From Bacteroidota bacterium (GTDB taxonomy: Bacteria; Bacteroidota; Bacteroidia; Chitinophagales; Chitinophagaceae), in NCBI GenBank assembly GCA_023429365.1, contig JAEYVW010000282.1, positions 1-6,529 of the forward strand: DNA of 6,529 nucleotides, written 5' to 3'. The translations under genes and the position numbers were made by a program. The notes below the pieces were generated by a model that worked only from the letters and a program-made list of their open reading frames with translations, searched no databases and was not told where the DNA came from. Numbering within the stretch: position 1 is the stretch's first letter; every line of letters begins with the position of its first letter. This document shows positions 1-5,413 of the stretch, in pieces.

Positions 1-71
1 TTTATAGAGAACAAATAACGTAAAAAATAATAATAATTCTTAGACTCGGCGAATCAAAGCTTCTACATGGA

Positions 72-105
72 TTTTGTCAACTTTTATTCAAATTCCTTAG
101 TTTCG
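72..105 (+). promoter_or_regulatory. possible Bacteroidota-type promoter, nearly leaderless
   Basis: A TTTTG at 72-76 is followed after 21 bases by TAGTTTCG at 98-105. The second element matches the Bacteroidota -7 consensus TAnnTTTG at all fixed positions but one. Transcription would start around 110-112, leaving only a few untranslated bases before the ATG at 116. There is no Shine-Dalgarno sequence. The spacing is within the range described for this sigma factor, but one mismatch and an unusually short leader keep confidence low. Confidence 0.3.
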
Positions 106-115
106 TGTCAATTTT

Positions 116-721
116 ATGAAGAAAATCGAACTGGAAATAGTGGCTTTATCGCATAGTATCACTCAAACTCATTCCTATGCTGTAGTACTGGGAGAAGTAA
201 ATGGTCTGCGCCGTCTGCCTATCGTTATCGGCGGCTTTGAAGCCCAGGCAATTGCGGTAGCGCTGGAGAAGATGCAGCCCAGCCGGCCACTAACCCACGA
301 TCTCGTCAAAAACTTCATGAATGCATTCGCGATCGACCTTCACGAGATCATCATTTGCGACCTCCAGGAAGGTATTTTTTATTCTAAGCTGGTTTGCTCC
401 TCCGAACACGATACAATCGAAATAGATTCAAGGACCTCAGATGCGCTGGCCCTGGCTGTCCGTTTTGGCTGCCCCATTTATACTTATGAAAATATCCTGG
501 AAAGTGCGGGCATTCTGATGGAAGATACCGGCAGTGGTAAAAAGAAAAAGGCAAAACAGGAAGTGGTGGTGGAAGAGCAGGGTAATACCGGCAACGAGGA
601 TCTAAAGACCATGACACTTGAAGAACTCGAGGTGCTGCTGAATGAAGTGCTGGAAAGTGAAGACTATATCCGGGCGATCGCCATTCGCGACGAAATAAAC
701 AGCCGTAAAAAGAACCGCTGA
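116..721 (+). CDS. bifunctional nuclease family protein (BFN/DUF151) with C-terminal UVR motif
   Basis: A protein of 201 residues. Residues about 3-135 form a BFN (DUF151) domain, recognisable by RLPIVIGGFEAQAI (33-46), RPLTHDL (57-63) and IDSRTSDALALAVR (103-116). A lysine-rich, low-complexity linker (about 136-160) leads to a UVR motif at about 165-199, the short helical hairpin that in UvrB and UvrC mediates their contact. Family members from plants and mycobacteria are reported to have nuclease activity, but the role of the bacterial proteins is poorly defined; the UVR tail suggests a partner in DNA repair or a protein-interaction role. This domain pairing is common in Bacteroidota. The ATG at 116 begins directly with the conserved MKKIELEIVAL start. 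It lies 53 bases ahead of ispE in the same direction and may share its transcript. Domain assignment is firm, function is not. Confidence 0.9.
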   Translation: MKKIELEIVALSHSITQTHSYAVVLGEVNGLRRLPIVIGGFEAQAIAVALEKMQPSRPLTHDLVKNFMNAFAIDLHEIIICDLQEGIFYSKLVCSSEHDTIEIDSRTSDALALAVRFGCPIYTYENILESAGILMEDTGSGKKKKAKQEVVVEEQGNTGNEDLKTMTLEELEVLLNEVLESEDYIRAIAIRDEINSRKKNR

Positions 722-774
722 GTTACATCGGCGACTCGACGATAATACACCCCATATACCATCAATTTTCTCAC

Positions 775-1602
775 GTGGTCGTATTTCCCAATTCAAAGAT
801 CAATCTTGGCCTGCGGATCGTTAGTAAAAGAGCAGACGGTTATCATGACCTCGATACGGTTTTTTATCCTCTCCCCTTCAACGACGCGTTGGAAGTAATC
901 AGAAAAGGCAGCGAGAATGAAGCATCGAACGAGGAGATCAGTTTTAATATCACCGGCCTGGCAATCGAAGAGACAACAGATAATCTTTGCCTGCGTGCTT
1001 ACCAACTCCTCAAAAGCGATTTTTCAAATTTACCCCCCGTCAACATGCACCTTCATAAGGCTATACCCATCGGGGCGGGGCTTGGTGGTGGCAGCGCTGA
1101 TGCAGCATTTAGCTTAACCCTACTCAACAACAAATTTCAGCTCGGTTTAACAACAGAACAATTGTTGCGCTATGCTCTAAAATTAGGTAGCGACTGCCCG
1201 TTTTTTATTATCAATAAGCCTTGTTATGCTACAGGTCGTGGAGAAATACTACAACCAGTTAATCTCGATCTTACTTCCTATAAGTTTATATTGATCAACC
1301 CGGGCATACATATCAGTACAGGCAAAGCATTTTCAGGTATCGTACCCGCCATACCGGCCAGGTCAACACTTGAGATCATCAGCCAGCCTGTTCATACCTG
1401 GAAGGATGATTTGGTAAATGATTTTGAAAAAACGATTTTCCCCGCGTTCCCCGAAATAGAAAAAATTAAAAACTCACTTTACGGAAACGGCGCATTGTAC
1501 GCATCGATGTCTGGTACCGGGAGCAGTGTATATGGGATATTTGAAAAAAATAGAAGGTTGAACATAGAAATCCCGTCACATTATTTCTATAAGGAGATTT
1601 AA
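775..1602 (+). CDS. ispE: 4-diphosphocytidyl-2-C-methyl-D-erythritol kinase
   Basis: IspE is a cytosolic kinase that phosphorylates 4-diphosphocytidyl-2-C-methyl-D-erythritol with ATP in the MEP pathway to isopentenyl diphosphate. The 275-residue product is close to the usual length (283 in E. coli). The N-terminus carries FPNSKINLGL (4-13), with Lys8 as the likely catalytic lysine, then RADGYHDLDTVFYPL (19-33). The glycine-rich GHMP-kinase ATP loop is PIGAGLGGGSADAA (98-111). Asp140 in LGSDCPFF (137-144) matches the catalytic aspartate, and MSGTGSSVYGIF (245-256) is the C-terminal GHMP motif. The start is a GTG at 775: the reading frame stays open upstream but has no ATG there, and the conserved sequence begins directly after this codon. 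No Shine-Dalgarno is visible. It is probably transcribed with the preceding gene. The gene ends 31 bases from the convergent VOC gene, with no obvious terminator between them. Confidence 0.95.
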   Translation: MVVFPNSKINLGLRIVSKRADGYHDLDTVFYPLPFNDALEVIRKGSENEASNEEISFNITGLAIEETTDNLCLRAYQLLKSDFSNLPPVNMHLHKAIPIGAGLGGGSADAAFSLTLLNNKFQLGLTTEQLLRYALKLGSDCPFFIINKPCYATGRGEILQPVNLDLTSYKFILINPGIHISTGKAFSGIVPAIPARSTLEIISQPVHTWKDDLVNDFEKTIFPAFPEIEKIKNSLYGNGALYASMSGTGSSVYGIFEKNRRLNIEIPSHYFYKEI

Positions 1603-1633
1603 CGCTACTGAATACTTTTCTTTTCGTATTTCC

Positions 1634-2119
1634 CTATTCCGCCACTCTGAGCAGTTCCTCAAGATCCAAAGGTTCGGTGACCATTTGAATCTGTCCGTTA
1701 TTGTCAACGGGCCATTCATTTTTTGGTCTGTCCCAATATAATTCCACCCCATTTTGATCCGGATCATTCAAATAAAGAGCCTGCGATACGCCATGTTCGG
1801 ATGCGCCTGTTATCGGGTAACGGGCATCCCGTAAACGGCTGAATATATTGGCCAGATCTTTTCGTTCGGGATAGACAATCGCCAGGTGAAATAGCCCCGC
1901 CGTACTTGCCGGCGCAGGCCCTGCATTTTTGCTGTACCAGGTATTGAGCCCGATATGGTGATGATAGCCTCCGGCTGATAAGAATACAGCGCTTTCACCA
2001 TAGTATTGAGTTATTTCAAACCCCAACAGATCGCGGTAAAATTTTAGCGACCGCTCCAGGTCTGCCACTTTGAGGTGAACATGCCCGATATGTGTGCGGG
2101 GCGGAATGGTATAACTCAT
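1634..2119 (-). CDS. VOC family protein, CatE-like (catechol 2,3-dioxygenase/glyoxalase fold)
   Basis: A 161-residue vicinal-oxygen-chelate protein made of two beta-alpha-beta-beta-beta modules: about 8-60, starting HIGHVHLKVADLERSLKFY, and about 75-132, ending in LYLNDPDQNGVELYWDRP. His15, His78 (in GLFHLAIVYP) and Glu126 (in GVELYW) are positioned as the 2-His-1-carboxylate metal site of extradiol dioxygenases, so the protein probably binds Fe(II) or another divalent metal. GGYHHHIGLNTW (50-61) and the C-terminal MVTEPLDLEELL are typical of the CatE-like subgroup. It is about half the length of two-repeat enzymes such as full catechol 2,3-dioxygenases, so it likely acts as a dimer. No catechol pathway gene lies nearby and the substrate cannot be told from sequence. 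The gene diverges from rocD across 199 bases and has a hairpin just upstream of its ATG. Confidence 0.9.
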   Translation of the reverse strand: MSYTIPPRTHIGHVHLKVADLERSLKFYRDLLGFEITQYYGESAVFLSAGGYHHHIGLNTWYSKNAGPAPASTAGLFHLAIVYPERKDLANIFSRLRDARYPITGASEHGVSQALYLNDPDQNGVELYWDRPKNEWPVDNNGQIQMVTEPLDLEELLRVAE

Positions 2120-2130
2120 ATAATCTGGGG

Positions 2131-2154
2131 TTTAGGGAGTCTGTCTCCACTAAA
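2131..2154 (-). promoter_or_regulatory. hairpin in the 5' leader of the VOC gene
   Basis: TTTAG-GGAG (2131-2139) and CTCC-A-CTAAA (2145-2154) form nine base pairs with one bulged base and a five-base loop. On the minus strand the hairpin ends 11 bases before the ATG of the VOC gene, where a folded leader could affect ribosome access. No T-tract follows on either strand, so it is not an intrinsic terminator. In the rest of the 199-base gap between the divergent genes I found no convincing promoter for either of them. Confidence 0.35.
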
Positions 2155-2318
2155 ATTACTATCTTGCGATAAATATTCCCGCTATCAGGCAAAAGATCAA
2201 CATAGAATTCTTCCTGGCACTCAATCTCGACCTGCTCAACCACTAGGAATAGTTTTCAGCCGGATTAACTACGCTTGCCTTCTTCATTTTCATTTTCTGA
2301 TTTTATAAATATTGCACC

Positions 2319-3554
2319 ATGCAATCAACTGTTAACCTTTCGGAAAAAGCATTATATCATCTCCAGTTGGAGGAACAATATGGCGCACATAATTACCATC
2401 CCCTGCCTGTTGTACTCAGTCGCGGCGAAGGTGTTTATGTATGGGATGTGGATGGGAAAAAGTACTATGATTTTTTAAGCGGTTATTCTGCCGTTAACCA
2501 GGGTCATTGCCATCCACGAATACTAAAAGCATTCATGGAGCAGTCTCAAAAGCTTACACTTACCAGCCGCGCATTCCACAGTGATGTGTTAGGCGAGTAC
2601 GCAAAATATATTACGGAACTGTTTGGCTATGATAAAGTCCTGCCCATGAATACAGGTGTAGAAGCCGTGGAAACGGGTATCAAGCTCTGTCGCAAATGGG
2701 CATACGAGGTTAAGCAGATTCCTGAAAACAAGGCAGTGATCATTGTTTGTGAAGGAAACTTCCATGGACGTACCACAGGTGTTATCTCTTTCAGCACTGA
2801 TCCTGATGCGCAGAATAATTATGGGCCATTCCTCCCCGGATTTTTAAAGATCCCTTACAACGATATCACCGCTTTGGAAAAAGCGCTGGAAAATAAATAT
2901 GTTGCCGGTTTCCTGGTAGAACCCATCCAGGGTGAGGCCGGTGTAGTGGTTCCGGATGAAGGATACCTGTACAGGGCTAAGCAGCTTTGTGAACAGGCGA
3001 ATGTGTTGTTCATAGCTGATGAGATACAAACCGGTCTTGCAAGGACAGGCAAAATGCTGGCCTGTGATCATGAAAATGTAAAACCAGACATCCTACTGTT
3101 GGGCAAAGCACTGAGCGGAGGAATGATGCCCGTGAGCGCAGTGATGGCCGATGATGCGATTATGCTTACCATTAAACCCGGTGAGCACGGCTCTACTTAT
3201 GGCGGCAGCCCGCTGGCCTGCAAAACAGCCATCGCGGCCCTACAGGTGTTAATCGATGAGCAGATGGCTGAGAACGCAGTAGAGATGGGTAATTTATTAC
3301 GCCAGGAGCTGACAGCGCTGGGCTCAAAGCATATTAGTATTGTACGTGGTAAAGGTTTATTAAATGCGATTGTGATCGAACATTCTAATAAAGACGCAGC
3401 CTGGGATCTTTGCCTGGAGCTAAAGGAGAAAGGTCTACTGGCAAAACCAACTCATGGTGATAAGATCCGCTTCGCGCCACCACTTATTATAAACAAACAA
3501 CAGATCATGGAATGCGTCGGGATAATTGGCGCGGCGCTGAAAACATTGGATTGA
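2319..3554 (+). CDS. rocD: ornithine aminotransferase (ornithine--oxo-acid transaminase)
   Basis: A PLP-dependent class III aminotransferase of 411 residues. It transfers the delta-amino group of ornithine to 2-oxoglutarate, giving glutamate-5-semialdehyde and glutamate, and so feeds arginine and ornithine nitrogen into glutamate and proline. Lys263 in [10 protein letters not shown] is the PLP Schiff-base lysine and Asp234 in [14 protein letters not shown] contacts the pyridine nitrogen. By recalled comparison with human OAT, the ornithine-binding tyrosines are Tyr26 (GAHNY) and Tyr56 ([10 protein letters not shown]), the arginine in FHGRT is Arg151, and the Glu206/Arg384 pair (GEAG, IRFAPP) matches the gating glutamate and its arginine. 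All of these fit a constant offset of 29 residues. The ATG at 2319 sits right before the conserved N-terminus; no Shine-Dalgarno is visible. The metal transporter homologue follows 58 bases downstream. No arginase gene is in the window. Confidence 0.96.
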   Translation: MQSTVNLSEKALYHLQLEEQYGAHNYHPLPVVLSRGEGVYVWDVDGKKYYDFLSGYSAVNQGHCHPRILKAFMEQSQKLTLTSRAFHSDVLGEYAKYITELFGYDKVLPMNTGVEAVETGIKLCRKWAYEVKQIPENKAVIIVCEGNFHGRTTGVISFSTDPDAQNNYGPFLPGFLKIPYNDITALEKALENKYVAGFLVEPIQGEAGVVVPDEGYLYRAKQLCEQANVLFIADEIQTGLARTGKMLACDHENVKPDILLLGKALSGGMMPVSAVMADDAIMLTIKPGEHGSTYGGSPLACKTAIAALQVLIDEQMAENAVEMGNLLRQELTALGSKHISIVRGKGLLNAIVIEHSNKDAAWDLCLELKEKGLLAKPTHGDKIRFAPPLIINKQQIMECVGIIGAALKTLD

Positions 3555-3612
3555 CGAAAATGAAGCCAGCAACACAGGTGTTAGGTATTACCCATAAGAA
3601 TTTAGTTATTAT

Positions 3613-4278
3613 ATGAATCAATCGGAACAACGGTCATTATTATCAAATAACGACTTTCTTTCGGAAATGGTGATTGGCATGTCCGATGGCGTGATTGTAC
3701 CTTTTGCTTTAACCGTGGGTTTAAGCCGGGTTATCCAGTCTGAATCTGTCGTTGGCATGACGGGGATCGTTGCCCTGGCCGCCGGCGCTATCGCAATGGG
3801 TGTAGGCGGGTACCTCACGGGAAAATCTGAAACAGGGTTGTATAAGCCTGTTTCGGAATCGACCGGGAGTAAGGAAGAAGTAAAATCATTTTTTGCAAAC
3901 CTTGGCATGAGCGAAGAATTGCAGGCAAAAGTAGCGGAGGATGTGATTAGAGAAAAACAGGAATGGTCAGAAATAATCACAACAAGTGAAACCCAAACGC
4001 GCCAACATAACAGGCAAGCAACCAGGACCGGGCTGACCATTGGGCTTTCATATGCACTTGGTGGATTGTTACCCGTTGGGCCTTATTTACTGATGGGACC
4101 TGCCACCCGAGCCCTTCCGGTATCGATCGTCATTTCGTTGTTGAGTCTCATGATGCTGGGTTACCTCAAAAGCCGCGTTACCGGGCTGGCACCCATCCGC
4201 GGCATCCTGCTCACCACGCTTACCGGCTCCCTGGCAGCCGCAGGCGCTTTTATAGTAGCGAAACTGTTTACGTCCTAG
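3613..4278 (+). CDS. VIT1/CCC1 transporter family protein with atypical metal-site residues
   Basis: A 221-residue membrane protein of the VIT/CCC1 (DUF125) family, whose known members move Fe(II) or Mn(II) out of the cytosol by proton exchange. Five membrane segments are visible: about 19-37 (MVIGMSDGVIVPFALTVGL), 47-69, 139-161, 167-185 and 197-219. The cytoplasmic metal-binding region lies between helices 2 and 3 (about 70-138). Asp25 and Met62, both expected in the transport path, are present. As I recall the family, helix 2 normally has a glutamate in the motif AEIAAGSIAMG; here the residue is Ala54 (VALAAGAIAMG). The cytoplasmic domain is shortened and lacks the Glu-rich start after KSE and the Met pair after the conserved Trp118 (here WSEIITTSE). 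The ATG at 3613 has no Shine-Dalgarno. Family fold is firm; substrate is uncertain and may not be iron. Confidence 0.88.
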   Translation: MNQSEQRSLLSNNDFLSEMVIGMSDGVIVPFALTVGLSRVIQSESVVGMTGIVALAAGAIAMGVGGYLTGKSETGLYKPVSESTGSKEEVKSFFANLGMSEELQAKVAEDVIREKQEWSEIITTSETQTRQHNRQATRTGLTIGLSYALGGLLPVGPYLLMGPATRALPVSIVISLLSLMMLGYLKSRVTGLAPIRGILLTTLTGSLAAAGAFIVAKLFTS

Positions 4279-4290
4279 CAGCATGTGAGG

Positions 4291-4349
4291 GTTGAAGGTT
4301 GTTGAAAATTGTTGAAGATGGTTTGATTTTGTAGTACAATATTCAACAA
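4291..4349 (+). repeat. 10-base-phased GTTGAA repeats with an inverted partner
   Basis: GTTGAA occurs at 4291, 4301 and 4311, exactly ten bases apart, about one helical turn. An inverted copy, TTCAAC, lies at 4342-4347. The middle copy pairs with it as TTGTTGAAAATTG (4299-4311) against CAATATTCAACAA (4337-4349), 12 of 13 bases, across a 25-base loop. The cluster begins 12 bases after the transporter stop codon. The AU-rich stem has no T-tract after it, so it is a weak terminator candidate at best; phased copies would also suit a DNA-binding protein. Confidence 0.5.
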
Positions 4350-4385
4350 AATTAAACAGAAACAAGAGGGCGCTGATTGCCATAA

Positions 4386-4613
4386 AGAAAAAAATCCGCT
4401 CTACCAATGTAAAGCGGATCGATATTGAATGGTTTTTCTAAGATCAAATTTTAAACCATTTAGAATATAGCATAGCCAGCCATACCCCATGGTTATGGTC
4501 AATTAGACATCTTCAAGGGAACTTACAGTGTTCCATCGATGCAGATAAGATTAATAGTAGTAGAAAATTTCGATAGGCAGGTCGCTTAACAAGCGGGCAA
4601 GGAAAATGTTGCA
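4386..4613 (-). ncRNA. candidate structured small RNA (unknown family)
   Basis: Between a consensus-like promoter (4618-4646) and a strong terminator (4388-4419) on the minus strand lies a stretch of about 225 bases without a credible reading frame. Going along the transcript, several hairpins can be drawn: CGCTT/AAGCG at 4583-4595 with a three-base loop; GGAAC/GTTCC at 4518-4534; CCATA plus CC pairing with GG plus TATGG at 4480-4498; and AAACCATT/AATGGTTT at 4428-4460, eight perfect pairs. The terminator stem completes it. I do not recognise an Rfam family; a 6S-like RNA is possible by size only. The alternative is a long 3' untranslated region of the membrane-protein gene that ends at 4664. 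The boundaries are estimates. Confidence 0.4.
4388..4419 (-). terminator. intrinsic (Rho-independent) terminator, minus strand
   Basis: The arms ATCCGCT (4394-4400) and AGCGGAT (4413-4419) pair perfectly. Inside them, after one C-A mismatch, TAC and GTA pair to close a four-base loop. On the minus strand the stem is followed at once by seven T (A7 at 4388-4394 on plus) and then CTTT, the standard layout. On the plus strand the nearest T run starts 14 bases after the stem, so it is not a good terminator for the transporter gene. The stop codon of the nearest minus-strand gene is about 245 bases away, which is long for a simple gene end. Confidence 0.78.
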
Positions 4614-4617
4614 ACAT
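4606..4617. promoter_or_regulatory. 12-base perfect palindrome abutting a -7 element (possible operator)
   Basis: ATGTTGCAACAT is a perfect palindrome touching the last base of the minus-strand -7 element at 4618-4625, so it covers the expected transcription start. A palindrome of this length is expected about once or twice by chance in a window of this size, so only its position makes it notable. Confidence 0.3.
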
Positions 4618-4646
4618 CAAATTTAAAGAAAATCATCATACAACAA
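4618..4646 (-). promoter_or_regulatory. Bacteroidota-type promoter, minus strand
   Basis: On the minus strand, TTG (4646-4644) is followed after 18 bases by TAAATTTG (4625-4618), a full match to the Bacteroidota -7 consensus TAnnTTTG with a TTG -33 element at accepted spacing. It lies just past the stop codon of the membrane-protein gene (4664-4666) and points into a region with no gene, ending at the terminator at 4388-4419. This is the best promoter match I found in the window. Confidence 0.5.
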
Positions 4647-4663
4647 TTAGCTGATGCAAAATT

Positions 4664-5065
4664 TTATTCGCGTGTGATCTTCTCCTGCAACTTCATATCG
4701 GGGAAAAAGGCTGATAGCAACATGAGAACAGACGCAATCAGCATTAGATAGAGTGCTATATGTTGTTCGGGACACTCCCCTGCCCTGCAGGTTGATACCA
4801 TAAAGTAATTGCGAATAGTCCAGGCCAGGTTGAACGCGCAAATGACAAGATTCAGGCGCTTTGCCCATATCCGCGGGATAAAGTTGAAAAAAAGGAAAAG
4901 ACTTGTGAATATCAGGTTGAAATAAGCGGGCTTACCAAAGTTTGTTCCGGTGGCATCAACCCCTGTCACGACTATATTTTTTGTGGTGATCACTACCCAG
5001 GTATTAAAACAGGATATAACCATCATGATCGCCGCGGCTAATCCCACCCATTTCATCCAGCGCAT
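4664..5065 (-). CDS. uncharacterised four-helix membrane protein
   Basis: I do not recognise a named family. From the ATG at 5065 the product has 133 residues with four hydrophobic segments: about 6-27 (WVGLAAAIMMVISCF), 48-67 (YFNLIFTSLFLFFNFIPRIW), 71-90 (LNLVICAFNLAWTIRNY) and 102-121 (IALYLMLIASVLMLLSAFF). The loop after helix 1 is polar and contains GTNFGKPAYFN; the loop after helix 3 holds two cysteines in STCRAGECPE (Cys93, Cys98), which could form a disulfide or bind a ligand. There is no obvious cleavable signal peptide and no catalytic motif. The frame extends to a GTG at 5104, which would add 13 residues (MQIPILRAKQNKA). I prefer the ATG at 5065 because the A-rich run before it is typical of Bacteroidota starts and the added residues look unstructured; an ATG at 5056 is also possible. 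An isolated gene with about 350 bases upstream. Confidence 0.7.
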   Translation of the reverse strand: MRWMKWVGLAAAIMMVISCFNTWVVITTKNIVVTGVDATGTNFGKPAYFNLIFTSLFLFFNFIPRIWAKRLNLVICAFNLAWTIRNYFMVSTCRAGECPEQHIALYLMLIASVLMLLSAFFPDMKLQEKITRE

Positions 5066-5220
5066 GGCTTTGTTTTGTTTGGCCCGCAAGATAGGTATTT
5101 GCACCTGAAGTCATTTCTGGGGGTGGATTTCAAATTTTTACTTGATCAATTTATCCCATTAACCATTAAGAACCTCCGTTTAACCTTATTACCGTAGTAG
5201 AAAGCCTTTTTTTAACAATA

Positions 5221-5242
5221 CCCAACCTTATCCCCTTATCCC
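5221..5242 (-). other. G-rich tract with four G runs (possible G-quadruplex)
   Basis: On the minus strand the pattern is G3-ATAA-G4-ATAA-G2-TT-G3. Because one run has only two G, at most a two-layer quadruplex is possible. It overlaps the left arm of the hairpin at 5224-5267, so the two folds would exclude each other. Confidence 0.3.
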
Positions 5243-5267
5243 GCTGAAAAAATAAGGCAATAAGGTT
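5224..5267. repeat. nested inverted repeat (hairpin of 8 + 6 pairs)
   Basis: AACCTTAT (5224-5231) pairs with ATAAGGTT (5260-5267), and directly inside, after a two-by-two internal loop, CCTTAT (5234-5239) pairs with ATAAGG (5252-5257), leaving a 12-base loop. A further AACCTTAT stands upstream at 5182-5189. Neither strand has a proper T-tract after the stem, so it is not a standard terminator. It may be an operator, an mRNA leader structure for the membrane-protein gene, or a transcript-end structure for the acetyltransferase pair. Confidence 0.6.
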
Positions 5268-5413
5268 ATTTACTGTTGTGCTTTTAGTTTACTATGGTAA
5301 TAATGTTTTCATCCCAGCCGATTAAAGAACTTTTCATCGGTTAAAGCGAAAATTTGAATTGCGCCCCATTTCTGCCGCATTACAGAAATAAGTGCATACA
5401 AGATTAATGTAGG

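Larger units (their letters stand above)
5105..5413. other. gene-free region rich in inverted repeats
   Basis: No credible gene was found between the two minus-strand genes. The stretch must hold the end of the acetyltransferase transcript and the promoter of the membrane-protein gene, but I found no canonical terminator or full promoter match. It contains a tandem pair of CCATTAA (5156-5169), a TTATTACC/GGTAATAA inverted pair (5187-5194, 5296-5303), a nested hairpin (5224-5267), and direct repeats CGATTAAAG and CGGTTAAAG (5319-5327, 5338-5346). There is also a hairpin ATTTCTG/CAGAAAT (5368-5374, 5383-5389) 25 bases beyond the acetyltransferase stop codon, lacking a T-tract on the minus strand. 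Confidence 0.6.

Noticed and set aside
1603..1633. Possible bidirectional terminator between the convergent ispE and VOC genes
   Set aside because: The 31 bases are T-rich but contain no stem.
2016..2243. Minus-strand frame of 75 residues upstream of the VOC gene
   Set aside because: Overlaps the VOC gene by 104 bases in another frame and shows no recognisable motif.
2075..2308. Plus-strand frame of 77 residues between the divergent genes
   Set aside because: Partly antisense to the VOC gene, odd composition, ends right before rocD; no support for coding.
3571..3592. Small palindromes AACACAGGTGTT and GGTATTACC between rocD and the transporter gene
   Set aside because: Arms of four or five bases are expected by chance; no promoter or terminator feature goes with them.
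3618..4040. Minus-strand frame of 140 residues opposite the transporter gene
   Set aside because: Fully antisense to a clear membrane-protein gene; composition is what the complementary strand would give.
4087..4407. Minus-strand frame of 106 residues with a hydrophobic start
   Set aside because: Its ATG lies inside the loop of the terminator hairpin, the hydrophobic part comes from A/T-rich intergenic DNA, and the rest is antisense to the end of the transporter gene.
4518..4534. GGAAC/GTTCC stem with a seven-base loop, like a tRNA arm
   Set aside because: The loop lacks the TTC signature of a T-arm and no acceptor, D or anticodon arms can be placed around it.
5156..5169. Two tandem CCATTAA units
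   Set aside because: Only two copies of a seven-base unit; too short to call a repeat element.
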